The position numbers were made by a program, and so were the translations under genes. DNA of 56,197 nucleotides. Source: Thiotrichaceae bacterium. Its GTDB lineage: Bacteria > Pseudomonadota > Gammaproteobacteria > Thiotrichales > Thiotrichaceae. This document shows positions 44,623-53,850 of this stretch, piece after piece. The stretch lies in contig JALSLX010000076.1 in the NCBI GenBank assembly GCA_026988095.1, positions 1 to 56,197 on the forward strand, read 5' to 3'. The notes beneath the pieces were generated by a model. That model searched no databases, had not been told where the DNA came from, and saw only the letters and a list, made by a program, of their open reading frames with translations. The first letter of the stretch is position 1; each line of letters begins with the position of its first letter.

Positions 44623-45411
44623 ATGCTAATCACTTTATCACCCTCAAAAGGGCAGGATTTTGATACTCCAACACCATCGAGTATTTATAGTATTCCTGAT
44701 CAACTCGACGATTCCCAACTCTTAATCAAGGAAGCTAAAAAACTTGATATTAAAGATGTGCGTGAGTTAATGGATGTTAGTGAAAATATATCGATCTTAA
44801 ACGTAGAACGATTTAATACATGGTCAATGCCTTTTAATACTGAAAATGCCAAAGCTGCTTTGTTTGCATTCAAAGGTGATGTTTATTCTGGTATTCAAAA
44901 AGAAAAGTATAGCGATGGTGATCTTAACTACGCACAAGATCACTTACGTATTTTATCTGGGCTTTATGGCGCGTTGCGCCCAATGGATTTAATACAACCT
45001 TATCGCCTTGAAATGAAAACTAAATTAGACAATCCTCGTGGAACGAACTTGTATCAATTTTGGGATGAACGTATTACAGAGAAGCTAAATGAAACTCTAG
45101 AGAATCACCAAGAAAAAGTATTGGTGAATTTGGCCTCAAATGAATATTTTAAATCAGTAAAACCAAAAAAATTAGATGCTCGTTTATTAAATATAAACTT
45201 CAAGGAAACTAAGGGCGATAAAACCCGAGTGATCGCTATTTTTGCTAAACGTGCGCGTGGCATGATGACGGACTTCATTTTAAGAAACCGAATTGAACAC
45301 GCTGAAGATATTAAAGATTTTGGTGTCGGCGGTTACCAATTTTCAGCACAAGAATCAACAGAGAACAATTGGGTATTTAGCAGACCTCAGCCTGCGCCTG
45401 CTAAGAAGTAA
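44623..45411 (+). CDS. yaaA: YaaA, peroxide stress protein
   Basis: 262 residues. DUF328 family, typical start MLITLSPSKGQDFDTP, and conserved LRILSGLYGALRPMDLIQPYRLEM, NLASNEYFKSV and FAKRARGMM blocks. In E. coli YaaA lowers free iron during peroxide stress. It lies ten bases after the ferredoxin gene, so co-transcription is likely. Lengths and motifs match the family. Confidence 0.94.
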   Translation: MLITLSPSKGQDFDTPTPSSIYSIPDQLDDSQLLIKEAKKLDIKDVRELMDVSENISILNVERFNTWSMPFNTENAKAALFAFKGDVYSGIQKEKYSDGDLNYAQDHLRILSGLYGALRPMDLIQPYRLEMKTKLDNPRGTNLYQFWDERITEKLNETLENHQEKVLVNLASNEYFKSVKPKKLDARLLNINFKETKGDKTRVIAIFAKRARGMMTDFILRNRIEHAEDIKDFGVGGYQFSAQESTENNWVFSRPQPAPAKK

Positions 45412-45474
45412 TTACTTGTTCGCTTCTGCAAATTATCTCCACTAATAAAATCAAAAAACAAAGTGTCGAAACTG

Positions 45475-46113
45475 CTATCTAGCCCCTAGTATCGCCAATA
45501 AACGATAGTCATTTACATTCTTTGCTATATCAATCGCACTCAAACCATCTGATGTTCTTTCATCAACAGGTGAGCCACGTTTTACGAGAAAATTAGCAAT
45601 ATTGTGATGACGAAAACGCACTGCATGATGTAATGGTATCCAGTTTTTCACCGTACGAGCCGTTGGGTATGCTCCGTTATTAATCAGATAAATAACCGTT
45701 GAATAATGCCCTCTTGCGGCCGCCATATGTAAGGCAGTTTCACGCTGGGCGTTTGAAATATTAATATCCAAGCCCTGCGCTAATAGTTTACCTATTTGAG
45801 CATTATTTCCATTTACTGCGGCCATAAACAGATCATCTGCTTCAGGTGCTACTTGCTCATATTGCCCTTTTTTGTAACTAACTTCCTTTTGAGGCTGGGT
45901 TGCTTCTGAAGCTACTTGATTCTGCTGTTCTAGCCACTTCTGCTGATAATATTCACGAGTATGCTGTTGTGGTACTTGGGATTTTTGATTTTGCTCTTCT
46001 TGATAAATAGCTAGAGCTGCATCCATATCAAAAGCGGAGGATACGGATGGTGCTGCTAGTAACAACATCACCGATATAAATCTTCCAAAAGAAAGCTTTG
46101 TCAAATTACGCAT
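45475..46113 (-). CDS. exported ankyrin-repeat protein
   Basis: 212 residues. A signal peptide ends at APSVSSAFD, then a Gln-rich segment (about 30-85, likely flexible), and about three ankyrin repeats (ADDLFMAAVNGNNAQIGKLL, RETALHMAAARGHYSTVIYL, NWIPLHHAVRFRHHNIANFL) with a fourth partial one at the end. It should be periplasmic and bind another protein; the partner is unknown. Convergent with yaaA and divergent from the lipoprotein gene. Confidence 0.82.
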   Translation of the reverse strand: MRNLTKLSFGRFISVMLLLAAPSVSSAFDMDAALAIYQEEQNQKSQVPQQHTREYYQQKWLEQQNQVASEATQPQKEVSYKKGQYEQVAPEADDLFMAAVNGNNAQIGKLLAQGLDINISNAQRETALHMAAARGHYSTVIYLINNGAYPTARTVKNWIPLHHAVRFRHHNIANFLVKRGSPVDERTSDGLSAIDIAKNVNDYRLLAILGAR

Positions 46114-46304
46114 ATTTTCACCATCACGACCGCTAATTATTCAAAAATGAATTCAGAGTATAAAGATGAAAATATGATTTTTTGTGATGCTTCCAGATAA
46201 AAGCCACTAAACAAGAGATGACCAACCAAAAGGGTCATTAAGATTACTGATTAAGCACCATAAAGCCTGATAGTTCCGTTTTACCTGAGAAATGAACTAT
46301 AATC

Positions 46305-46892
46305 ATGCGAGCCTTTTACCGTCACAAATACATCCCCTTTTTTATGAAATACGTCTTTAAAATAACACTTTTTCTATTCGTTTTTGGCATTGCTGGTTGC
46401 GGCGGTGATAGCAGAACTTCAATTTTAAAAAAATGTACAACACTTGGTGATGAATCTATTACCTATGCACGTGCAAACTATGTGAAATTATTTCATTATT
46501 TCAACCCCGAAAGGTTTGCTGTTCCCTATCAAAAAATTAAAGATTACGATCATATTACTCATAGAAATGTAATCAACACCTACACCCTTGCAGTCCGTAA
46601 ATTAAAGGCAAAAGATCCCGTTACAGAGTCTCTATTATCTGCCTGTAAAAACTTAGCCACTTTTAGTAAAAATTTTGTTGATCAATCTTATCCTCGCGCT
46701 ATTGCATACAAAAGCCAATATAACCCTTTAAGCGATAAATTTTTCACCCAAATCAATCAAATTGTAAAGTTTGATGACAACATTGGTGAATTCAAAAAAG
46801 GTACTTCTAGCTTCAAAAAACAAGTATTAAAATATCAGGAGGCAACCAAGCAATACCGAGAAGTATTTAAGGCTGAACTTTCCGTAGATTAA
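46305..46892 (+). CDS. predicted lipoprotein of unknown function
   Basis: A lipobox (GIAGC) follows a hydrophobic stretch, so the mature protein should be lipid-anchored at the Cys. From the ATG at 46305 the product is 195 residues; an internal ATG at 46344 gives a more typical 19-residue signal (MKYVFKITLFLFVFGIAGC). Neither has a strong ribosome-binding site. The mature part is helical and basic, with Tyr/Phe-rich segments, and matches no family I know. It diverges from the ankyrin gene and precedes the SPFH gene by 113 bases. Confidence 0.68.
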   Translation: MRAFYRHKYIPFFMKYVFKITLFLFVFGIAGCGGDSRTSILKKCTTLGDESITYARANYVKLFHYFNPERFAVPYQKIKDYDHITHRNVINTYTLAVRKLKAKDPVTESLLSACKNLATFSKNFVDQSYPRAIAYKSQYNPLSDKFFTQINQIVKFDDNIGEFKKGTSSFKKQVLKYQEATKQYREVFKAELSVD

Positions 46893-47005
46893 CTATCAAC
46901 GACCAAATACATACGATAAACCATTGAATAATAGATAATTACCCCTATTATATAAGGTTAATAAACAATCTCTTATTAATCAATAACAATCAACGGAGTC
47001 AAAAA

Positions 47006-47932
47006 ATGGAATTAGTATCAATTGGTCTAGCCATCCTAGCCATCATTATTGTGATAATGAGTGTAAAACGTATTCCTCAGGGTATGGAATATACGGTTGA
47101 GCGCTTTGGTCGTTATACCCGAACCTTAAAGCCGGGCATTCAATTCCTAATCCCTTTTATTGATATTATTGGTGCCAAGATAAATATGATGGAGCAGGTT
47201 GCCGATGTTCCTCAGCAAGAAGTTATCACACGCGATAATGCAATGGTTAGTGCTGATGGTGTCGTCTTCTTCCAGGTCATGGATGCCGCTAAATCTGCCT
47301 ATCGTGTAAACGATATGTATCGCGCAATTCTCAATATCACCATGACTAATATTCGTAGTGTTATGGGTTCTATGGATTTAGATGAGCTTCTATCAAAACG
47401 CGATGAAATAAACTCACGCTTGCTTGCCGTTGTTGATGATGCAGCCGCAACATGGGGCGTGAAAATCACCCGAATAGAAATCAAAGATATTAACCCACCG
47501 CTTGATCTAGTTGAGGCGATGGGTCGTCAAATGAAAGCAGAGAGAGAAAAGCGTGCCTTGATACTTGAAGCAGAAGGTACAAGACAAGCACAAATACTTA
47601 ATGCTGAGGGTATTAAACAATCCCAAATACTTGCGGCAGAAGGTGAAAAAGAGGCCGCCTTTCGCGAGGCAGAGGCACGCGAACGTTTAGCAGAAGCGGA
47701 AGCAAGAGCCACTGCCGTCGTATCTCAAGCAATTGCCAAAGGGGATATCCAAGCAATCAATTATTTTGTTGCTCAAAAATACACCGAGGCATTAAAAGAT
47801 ATTGGCTCTGCAGACAGTTCAAAAATCATCATGCTACCACTAGAGGCTTCTAGCTTAATGGGTTCAATTGCAGGTATTGCAGAAATAACCAAAGAAACCT
47901 TTGGTAATAATGGCAAGAAAGGAGACCAATAA
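47006..47932 (+). CDS. qmcA: QmcA-type SPFH/stomatin protein
   Basis: 308 residues. A single N-terminal membrane helix ([17 protein letters not shown]) is followed by the SPFH domain ([24 protein letters not shown], about 25-200), then an Ala/Glu-rich coiled coil (about 180-265). Such proteins form large membrane-bound cages or microdomains and pair with NfeD. The nfeD-like gene follows directly at the next base. The ribosome-binding site is CGGAG. Confidence 0.9.
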   Translation: MELVSIGLAILAIIIVIMSVKRIPQGMEYTVERFGRYTRTLKPGIQFLIPFIDIIGAKINMMEQVADVPQQEVITRDNAMVSADGVVFFQVMDAAKSAYRVNDMYRAILNITMTNIRSVMGSMDLDELLSKRDEINSRLLAVVDDAAATWGVKITRIEIKDINPPLDLVEAMGRQMKAEREKRALILEAEGTRQAQILNAEGIKQSQILAAEGEKEAAFREAEARERLAEAEARATAVVSQAIAKGDIQAINYFVAQKYTEALKDIGSADSSKIIMLPLEASSLMGSIAGIAEITKETFGNNGKKGDQ

Positions 47933-48382
47933 ATGGCAAGTGGCATCTACGATAATTTAGTCTATTGGCATTGGTGGATTGTTGCCATCGTCCTACTCAT
48001 CTTAGAAATCTTTTCGCCCGGTGCATTCTTTATGTGGATGAGTGCCGCTGCAGGAGTCACTGGTGTTATTTTACTTACTGCACCTGAACTATCATGGCAA
48101 ACACAATTCATTATATTTTCTCTTACCAGTGTTTTCGCAATAATTGCAGGAAAAATGTGGTTTAAACGTAACCCTATCGACACAGAAAACCCCTCACTAA
48201 ACTCACGAGAGGATGAGCTAATTGGCAGGGTTTTTGAGGTTGAACAAGCTATTATAAATGGTAGTGGGCGCGTTAAAGTAGGCGAATCTACATGGAAAGC
48301 AAACGGTCCAGACAGCAAAGTAGGGGCTTCCGTTCGCGTAATAAGTGTCAGTGGCGCAGAATTGACTGTAGAAACCATATAA
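47933..48382 (+). CDS. NfeD-family membrane protein
   Basis: 149 residues. Two to three transmembrane helices (about 13-32, 38-52, 55-75) followed by a small OB-fold domain (REDELIGRVFEVEQAI onward, containing VKVGESTWKANG). This is the short NfeD class (YbbJ-like) that partners stomatin/QmcA. It starts one base after the SPFH stop and has a GGAG at the end of that gene, so translation is coupled. A full dispersed repeat follows the stop. Confidence 0.88.
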   Translation: MASGIYDNLVYWHWWIVAIVLLILEIFSPGAFFMWMSAAAGVTGVILLTAPELSWQTQFIIFSLTSVFAIIAGKMWFKRNPIDTENPSLNSREDELIGRVFEVEQAIINGSGRVKVGESTWKANGPDSKVGASVRVISVSGAELTVETI

Positions 48383-48397
48383 GCCATATATCTATAG

Positions 48398-48468
48398 CCA
48401 CCCCCCCTGTTTTTCGCTGTTTTGTACGTGATTTAACAATACAAATCATCGAAAAAAGGGGGAGGTGG
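48398..48468. repeat. full copy of the dispersed repeat after nfeD, with mismatched arm subtypes
   Basis: Left arm CCACCCCCCCTGTTTTTCG then CTGTTTTGTA; right arm ACAAATCATCGAAAAAAG then GGGGAGGTGG. The left arm is of the GCTGTTTT subtype and the right of the ATCATCG subtype, so the inner part of the stem pairs poorly. Confidence 0.87.
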
Positions 48469-48553
48469 TCAGTTTAAAACATGCAAAAGCCAATAATTTG
48501 GTTTAATAATTCTATGTTAGACTAAATTGAAATAAATCAAATGGTGAACACGT

Positions 48554-49204
48554 ATGAAAATATCAAAATCAATCCTAATAAGCCTATTCTCTTTATCAAT
48601 TGCCGTAGTATCGCCCCTTCAACTAGTCTCCGCAGAAGAAAAAGAAACCAAAGGCGTTATGATCACCCATGGAATCCAAAGTGTCGATGTAAAACACGAT
48701 GGTAAAACAGTTGCCATCACTCGCGTTCAAGATAAGAAGAATGAAATCGTTCCTTTTTATCGGAAAACTACTCGCGGAACAATTCAAGCAATGCACCCAT
48801 TTGCACCTCACACGGTAGAAACAATTGGTGAACGTGAAATAATTGAATATATCCAAAAAATGTCAGTCGGTGATAGCTCGATTATAATTATTGACTCAAG
48901 AACACCTGCTTGGGTGAAGCGTAGCGGAATGATACCGGGGGCTGTAAACATCCCATTTACACAATTCTCAGATGATGCCGTGACCTTAGAAATTATGGAA
49001 GATGAGTTTGATGTCATCCCTGGAGAAACTTTCAATTTTAGTAATGCCAAAACCTTAGTGATGTACTGTAATGGTAACTGGTGCGGTCAATCACCAACGG
49101 CGATTCGTAAACTACTGTCTATGGGCTACCCTGCCGCTAAAATCAAATACTTCCGTGGTGGAATGCAAAGCTGGACAGCATTAGGGCTTACAACGGTTAA
49201 ATAA
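48554..49204 (+). CDS. exported rhodanese-domain protein
   Basis: 216 residues. A signal peptide ends at LVSAEE. The C-terminal part (about 110-215) is a rhodanese fold: VGDSSIIIIDSRTP, GMIPGAVNIPFTQF, and the active-site loop VMYCNGNWCGQSP, where Cys of CNGNWCG would carry the persulfide. The loop is unusual in having a second Cys. The N-terminal 85 residues are not recognisable. A periplasmic sulfur-transfer role is possible, which would suit a sulfur-linked lifestyle, but substrate is unknown. Confidence 0.85.
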   Translation: MKISKSILISLFSLSIAVVSPLQLVSAEEKETKGVMITHGIQSVDVKHDGKTVAITRVQDKKNEIVPFYRKTTRGTIQAMHPFAPHTVETIGEREIIEYIQKMSVGDSSIIIIDSRTPAWVKRSGMIPGAVNIPFTQFSDDAVTLEIMEDEFDVIPGETFNFSNAKTLVMYCNGNWCGQSPTAIRKLLSMGYPAAKIKYFRGGMQSWTALGLTTVK

Positions 49205-49279
49205 CATAAACAAAATAGCGTGCTATAAGTCACCTAGCTGACATATATCATAAGAAATTGTTTTTATAATTACCAAAAT

Positions 49280-49307
49280 CTTGAAACAACTTCTGTAGAC
49301 CTCATGT
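49280..49307 (+). promoter_or_regulatory. sigma-32 heat-shock promoter for clpB
   Basis: CTTGAAA (49280-49286), 13-base spacer, CCTCATGT (49300-49307). The -35 is perfect and the -10 region differs by one base from CCCCATNT. Transcription would start about 70 bases before the clpB ATG. Confidence 0.8.
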
Positions 49308-49320
49308 TTTAAACATAGTA

Positions 49321-49363
49321 AATACAGAAGCTGTATTCGTGAGAGTATTCAATGAATACTCTC
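49321..49363 (+). other. two adjacent hairpins in the clpB leader
   Basis: AATACAG-AAG-CTGTATT (49321-49337) and GAGAGTATTCA-A-TGAATACTCTC (49341-49363), the second an 11-bp perfect inverted repeat. Both lie between the sigma-32 promoter and the ATG and end 24 bases before the start codon. They could modulate stability or translation with temperature. Confidence 0.6.
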
Positions 49364-49387
49364 AAATAAATATAAGGTAGGTAAATA

Positions 49388-51982
49388 ATGAGAACAGACA
49401 AATTAACCAGCAAGTTTCAACTTGCACTCCAAGATGCCCAATCCCTAGCGTTAGGAAAAGATCATCAGTTTATAGAACCGACACACCTAATGATCGCATT
49501 ACTTGATCAAGAAGGTGGAAGCGCGCGCGGCTTACTCACACAGGCAGGTGTGAACGTCAATTTATTGCGCTCACAATTAGGCGAAGCACTCGATAATATG
49601 CCATCAGTCTCTGGCGGTGGCAGTGAGGGTGATATTCATGTTTCAAACGACTTATCACGCCTACTCAATGTCACGGATAAGCTTGCTCAACAACGTAATG
49701 ACCAATACATATCATCCGAGCTTTTCATGCTTGCCGCATTAGAAGATAAAGGCATATTAGGCAAAACGCTAAAAAACAATGGCGCAACAAAAGATGCATT
49801 AACCCATGCGATAGATGCAATGCGGGGTGGGCAATCTGTGGATAACCCCAACGCGGAAGATCAACGTGAAGCTCTTAAAAAATATACGATTGATCTAACC
49901 GAACGTGCTGAACAGGGCAAGATCGACCCAATCATTGGCCGCGATGAAGAAATTCGCCGTATGGTGCAAATTCTACAGCGCCGAACAAAAAATAATCCCG
50001 TAATAATTGGCGAGCCTGGCGTGGGCAAAACAGCCTTAGTTGAAGGCTTAGCACAGCGTATTGTTAATGGCGAAGTGCCAGATAGTGTAAAGGGCAAGCG
50101 CCTATTATCACTCGACTTAGCGGCATTATTAGCAGGTGCAAAATTTCGTGGCGATTTTGAAGAACGCTTAAAAGCCGTGCTCAGTGATATTGCTAAATCA
50201 GACGGCAATGTGATTCTGTTTATAGATGAAATTCACACCATGGTAGGTGCTGGTGCATCAGAAGGTGCAATGGATGCAGGCAACATGCTAAAACCTGCAT
50301 TGGCACGTGGTGAGCTGCATTGTGTTGGCGCGACCACATTAGATGAATATAAAAAATACATTGAAAAAGATGCCGCACTTGAGCGTCGCTTCCAAAAAAT
50401 TATTGTCGATGAACCAACCGTTGAAGATACTGTGGCAATTTTGCGTGGATTAAAAGAGCGTTATGAAGCACATCATGGTGTAGAAATTACTGACCCTGCA
50501 ATCGTTGCTGCGGCAACACTTTCTCATCGTTATATTAGCGATCGCCAATTACCTGATAAAGCCATCGACCTTATTGATGAGGCGGCTTCGCGTATTCGCC
50601 TAGAAATTGATTCAAAACCAGAATCAATGGATAAGCTTGAACGTAAATTAATCCAATATAAAATTGAGCGTGAAGCACTTAAAAAAGAAGATGATGCCGC
50701 ATCTAAAAAACGCTTGAGTGAGCTACAAGAAAAAATTGATTTGCTCGAAAAAGAATTTTCTGATCTTGAAGAAATTTGGAAGTCAGAAAAGGCGGCAGTT
50801 CAAGGCACAGCGCACATCAAAGAAGCTTTAGACCAAGCACGTATTGAGCTAGAAACAGCACACCGTGCAGGTGACTTACAACGTTTATCTGAACTGCAAT
50901 ACGGTAAAATACCCGAGTTAGAAAAGCAACTAGAAGCGGCAAGTGAAGTGGATGAAACAGAAAATTTTCAACTACTGCGCAACAAGGTTACAGAAGATGA
51001 AATAGCCGAAATTGTAGCAATGTGGACAGGTATCCCTGTTTCTAAAATGCTCGAAGGTGAGCGCGATAAATTATTGCGAATGGAAGACGAGTTGCGTAAA
51101 CAAGTAATCGGCCAAAGCGAAGCAATAACTGCAGTTTCTAACGCAATTAGGCGTTCACGTGCAGGTTTATCTGACCCTAATCGCCCTAATGGCTCATTCT
51201 TATTCCTTGGCCCTACAGGCGTCGGTAAAACTGAGTTGAGCAAAGCGTTAGCAAACTTTTTGTTTGATACCGAAGAGGCAATGGTGCGCGTTGATATGTC
51301 CGAATTTATGGAAAAGCATTCAGTGGCACGTTTAATCGGCGCACCTCCAGGGTATGTTGGCTACGAAGAAGGCGGATATTTAACGGAGCTAGTTCGTCGC
51401 AAACCTTATTCTGTAATTTTATTAGATGAGGTTGAAAAAGCACACCCAGATGTTTTCAATATACTATTGCAAGTATTGGATGATGGTCGCCTAACCGATG
51501 GGCAAGGTCGTACCGTTGATTTTAGTAATTCCGTTGTCATCATGACATCCAATATGGGCTCTGACGTTATTCAAGCTATGGCAGGCGAGAGTGGTAGCGA
51601 GCAAGGCTATGAGGATATGAAATCAGCGGTAATGGAAATTGTTAGCACACACTTCCGCCCAGAATTTATTAACCGTATAGATGACAGTGTCGTCTTTAGG
51701 CCTTTAACGAAGGAAGATATTCGCCAAATTGCATCAATTCAGCTTAAAACTCTCAGCAAACGTTTAGCTGAAAATGATTTAAGTATTGAATTTACAGACG
51801 CTGCATTGGATATCATTGGTGAAGAAGGCTTTGACCCTGTTTATGGAGCACGTCCACTTAAACGTGTGATTCAGAGTAAAATTGAAAATCCACTTGCTCA
51901 AAAAATACTAGGCGGTGAGTTTGCGTCAGGTGATAGGATAATGGCTGATATTGAAGATGGACATATTGTTTTCAGGCATTAA
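49388..51982 (+). CDS. clpB: ClpB disaggregase
   Basis: 864 residues, full ClpB layout: N domain (about 1-150), AAA1 with Walker [11 protein letters not shown] near 207, coiled-coil middle domain (about 400-530, with DLEKE-rich helices), AAA2 with Walker [10 protein letters not shown] near 607 and sensor/arginine motifs ([11 protein letters not shown]). It works with DnaK to solubilise protein aggregates. No IGF/L ClpP-binding loop is seen, as expected for ClpB. It stands alone behind its own sigma-32 promoter and ends in a strong terminator. Confidence 0.97.
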   Translation: MRTDKLTSKFQLALQDAQSLALGKDHQFIEPTHLMIALLDQEGGSARGLLTQAGVNVNLLRSQLGEALDNMPSVSGGGSEGDIHVSNDLSRLLNVTDKLAQQRNDQYISSELFMLAALEDKGILGKTLKNNGATKDALTHAIDAMRGGQSVDNPNAEDQREALKKYTIDLTERAEQGKIDPIIGRDEEIRRMVQILQRRTKNNPVIIGEPGVGKTALVEGLAQRIVNGEVPDSVKGKRLLSLDLAALLAGAKFRGDFEERLKAVLSDIAKSDGNVILFIDEIHTMVGAGASEGAMDAGNMLKPALARGELHCVGATTLDEYKKYIEKDAALERRFQKIIVDEPTVEDTVAILRGLKERYEAHHGVEITDPAIVAAATLSHRYISDRQLPDKAIDLIDEAASRIRLEIDSKPESMDKLERKLIQYKIEREALKKEDDAASKKRLSELQEKIDLLEKEFSDLEEIWKSEKAAVQGTAHIKEALDQARIELETAHRAGDLQRLSELQYGKIPELEKQLEAASEVDETENFQLLRNKVTEDEIAEIVAMWTGIPVSKMLEGERDKLLRMEDELRKQVIGQSEAITAVSNAIRRSRAGLSDPNRPNGSFLFLGPTGVGKTELSKALANFLFDTEEAMVRVDMSEFMEKHSVARLIGAPPGYVGYEEGGYLTELVRRKPYSVILLDEVEKAHPDVFNILLQVLDDGRLTDGQGRTVDFSNSVVIMTSNMGSDVIQAMAGESGSEQGYEDMKSAVMEIVSTHFRPEFINRIDDSVVFRPLTKEDIRQIASIQLKTLSKRLAENDLSIEFTDAALDIIGEEGFDPVYGARPLKRVIQSKIENPLAQKILGGEFASGDRIMADIEDGHIVFRH

Positions 51983-51997
51983 ACTGCAAAATAAAAA

Positions 51998-52025
51998 AGG
52001 AGTGATGAATCATCACTCCTTTTTT
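51998..52025 (+). terminator. intrinsic terminator after clpB
   Basis: AGGAGTGATGA, one-base centre, TCATCACTCCT, then six T, with an A run on the other side. The near-perfect palindrome with U tracts on both strands can also end the convergent gene at 52034. Confidence 0.9.
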
Positions 52026-52033
52026 ATTTTAAA

Positions 52034-52627
52034 CTATCCTCCTCCATGTGCTGCAGTATGATTAAAGCTGCAACTTCCCAAAGGCGGTAACGTCTGAGGG
52101 AAAACACAAGGAGGGGGTACAAAGACAACAGATCGTTTAATCGGCCCTTTCACTAGTTCTACTACTTTAAGACTGTGATTTTTTCTTTGCACAAAAGGAT
52201 CAACAACTGAATTAACCGTAATATCATCATCACTAGTATTAGATATTATAATATTCATTGTTGGAGGCACATTAGCAGGACAACCTGTAGTGCTATTTGC
52301 ATTCGTTATTGTGCAGTTATTAGTAGTAGTAGGAGGCGCCGCTATCGCTTCATTAATTAGTCTGCCACTTACTCCTGCTGTAATAATACCTGCTAATAAT
52401 GATGTTGCAGCAAGGGTACGAATATGTCGCCCTTGCATTCTAGGCAATATAAATAAGCCTGTGAAAATTAACATTATACCCAGTATAACTGTTGAAGTTA
52501 AGCTGAGTGGAACAGCCTGATGCGTATGCATGGACATTATGTTATGAGCAAAACCTCCGCTCATTGAAAATATTAAACTTGTGCTTAATAGCCCTTTAGT
52601 TAACAATTTCTTACTTTTATTTTTCAC
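52034..52627 (-). CDS. exported protein with an internal PEP-CTERM/IPTL-like segment (midcut-by-XrtH-like)
   Basis: 197 residues. A Sec signal (ending GGFA) precedes a short linker, then VPLSLTSTVILGIMLIFTGL with a following Arg-rich FILPRMQGRH, which looks like an IPTL/PEP-CTERM sorting signal (motif, hydrophobic helix, basic cluster), but in the middle rather than at the end. After a second hydrophobic stretch come about 100 Thr/Asn/Pro-rich residues with five Cys and a His/Gly-rich end (NHTAAHGGG). This layout recalls the midcut-by-XrtH family, processed internally by exosortase H. No exosortase is in the window. Function unknown. Confidence 0.6.
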   Translation of the reverse strand: MKNKSKKLLTKGLLSTSLIFSMSGGFAHNIMSMHTHQAVPLSLTSTVILGIMLIFTGLFILPRMQGRHIRTLAATSLLAGIITAGVSGRLINEAIAAPPTTTNNCTITNANSTTGCPANVPPTMNIIISNTSDDDITVNSVVDPFVQRKNHSLKVVELVKGPIKRSVVFVPPPCVFPQTLPPLGSCSFNHTAAHGGG

Positions 52628-52900
52628 AATACATCTCCATAGTTTTAAATTGATAGAACCAAAATATATCTATTGGAGAATTGTGTTGGTATAAGCTTTA
52701 TCACGATATTAGCTAGTGTTTTTAGTTACATCACAAATATACAATGCTTAAAAGTATTCGAACCCAATAAATAGCCCTATTTTTATTAGTATAATTGTTT
52801 ATGGTTCATCTAAGCTATAGTACAAACGTACTAGTATATTTGTACTAACTAACTAATAGTATTGTAAGAAAGTCATACTCTTCTTTATATTAAAAATCAT
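52628..52900. promoter_or_regulatory. AT-rich upstream region with an operator-like TAGTACAAA palindrome
   Basis: TAGTACAAA (52818-52826) and TTTGTACTA (52839-52847) form a perfect 9-bp inverted repeat with a 12-base spacer. It is about 190 bases upstream of the midcut-like gene on the minus strand. I see no gene in this stretch; TATAAT-like hexamers are plentiful. Confidence 0.35.
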
Positions 52901-53145
52901 AAGCACGTCCTGAGGGCGTGGGTAGATCGGTAGGCTCTAGCCTGACGAATGTGTCAGCAACATATAGATGCCATCAAAAACTGTTATTCTCGCGTAGGCG
53001 GGAATCCATCTGTCAGAATGGCACTTTGTACAACCATGGATACCTGCCTTCGCAGGTATGACGTTATTTGTATGCAAAGTGACGTGAGTTATTAAGAATA
53101 AATACCCTTCTAGGGTGAGATCAAAACCATGTTCTAAGAACGTGG
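52901..53145. mobile_element. remnant resembling IS200/IS605 element ends
   Basis: Starts with a hairpin AAGCACGTCCTGAGGGCGTG plus GGTAGATCGGTAGGCTCTAG, of the kind seen at ends of IS200/IS605 elements next to tnpB. It ends with a second hairpin CCATGTTCTAAGAACGTGG (53127-53145). There is no transposase or tnpB gene between them, so this would be a non-autonomous relic. The assignment rests on hairpin shape and recalled sequence. Confidence 0.4.
52983..53064. repeat. CGCG-AGGCGGGAATCC-type palindromic repeat
   Basis: GTTATTCTCGCGTAGGCGGG followed by AATCCATC forms one arm, and ATGGATACCTGCCTTCGCAG then GTATGACG the other. This is the common proteobacterial REP-like unit (a motif like TCATTCCCGCGAAGGCGGGA). 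It lies within the IS-like remnant. Confidence 0.7.
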
Positions 53146-53229
53146 ATTTTTAATTGTGATAATTATTTTACCTACGATCTATATTTTCAGTACAATTAAA
53201 ACTATTGGTGCAAATATAGGAAAAATAAT

Positions 53230-53754
53230 ATGCAAGTATCTTTAGTTATAACCATCTTAGGGTCAGATCAACCAGGACTGGTGAAATCACTGTCTGAAAC
53301 ACTTAACCGCTTCAGTGGTAACTGGACTGAGAGTCGCATGAGTCATCTTGCAGGAAAATTTGCCGGAATCTTGCAAGTCTCTGTGCCAGAAGCTCAAGTT
53401 AATGAACTCACCACAGCGCTTAAAGCTTTGCAGTCAAATGGTTTACAAATATCCATTGAAAAAGCAGATCAAGATATATCAGCGAAAGCAACGACAGCTA
53501 CAAAGGTTTTAAGTCTTGAATTATTAGGGCAAGACCGTCCTGGGATTATCCGTGATATTACCGAACAGCTGGCGCGATTGAATGTAAATATCGAAGAGTT
53601 AGATAGCGAGGTAAAAGAGGCCAGTATGTCAGGTGGCACACTCTTTTGCGCCAAACTTCAGTTAGGCTTACCAGAAAGTGTACCAACAGAAGCGGTACAA
53701 GATTCACTTGAAAGTATGTCTGATCAATTTATGGTGGATATTAATTTTACCTGA
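53230..53754 (+). CDS. gcvR: GcvR-like ACT-domain regulator
   Basis: 174 residues with two ACT domains (about 5-80 and 93-170), with GSDQPGLVKSLSETL and GQDRPGIIRDITEQL as the conserved starts. GcvR in E. coli binds glycine and GcvA to repress the glycine-cleavage operon. There is no DNA-binding domain. Stand-alone context; no gcv gene is near. The gene starts downstream of the IS-like relic with an AGGAAA ribosome-binding site. Confidence 0.88.
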   Translation: MQVSLVITILGSDQPGLVKSLSETLNRFSGNWTESRMSHLAGKFAGILQVSVPEAQVNELTTALKALQSNGLQISIEKADQDISAKATTATKVLSLELLGQDRPGIIRDITEQLARLNVNIEELDSEVKEASMSGGTLFCAKLQLGLPESVPTEAVQDSLESMSDQFMVDINFT

Positions 53755-53850
53755 ATCAGTAGTAACTACTCTTCTTGAGAAAATATTGGATAAGTCGATC
53801 TGAATTTAGTGCTGAAAAATTGTACTCGATAGGTCTTTTCTTATTTTATC

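Noticed and set aside
52925-52975. Hammerhead-ribozyme-like CTGACGA near 52941
   Set aside because: The CUGANGA box is followed by a possible stem, but the required GAAA box and cleavage-site triplet are missing; the IS-end hairpin explanation fits better.
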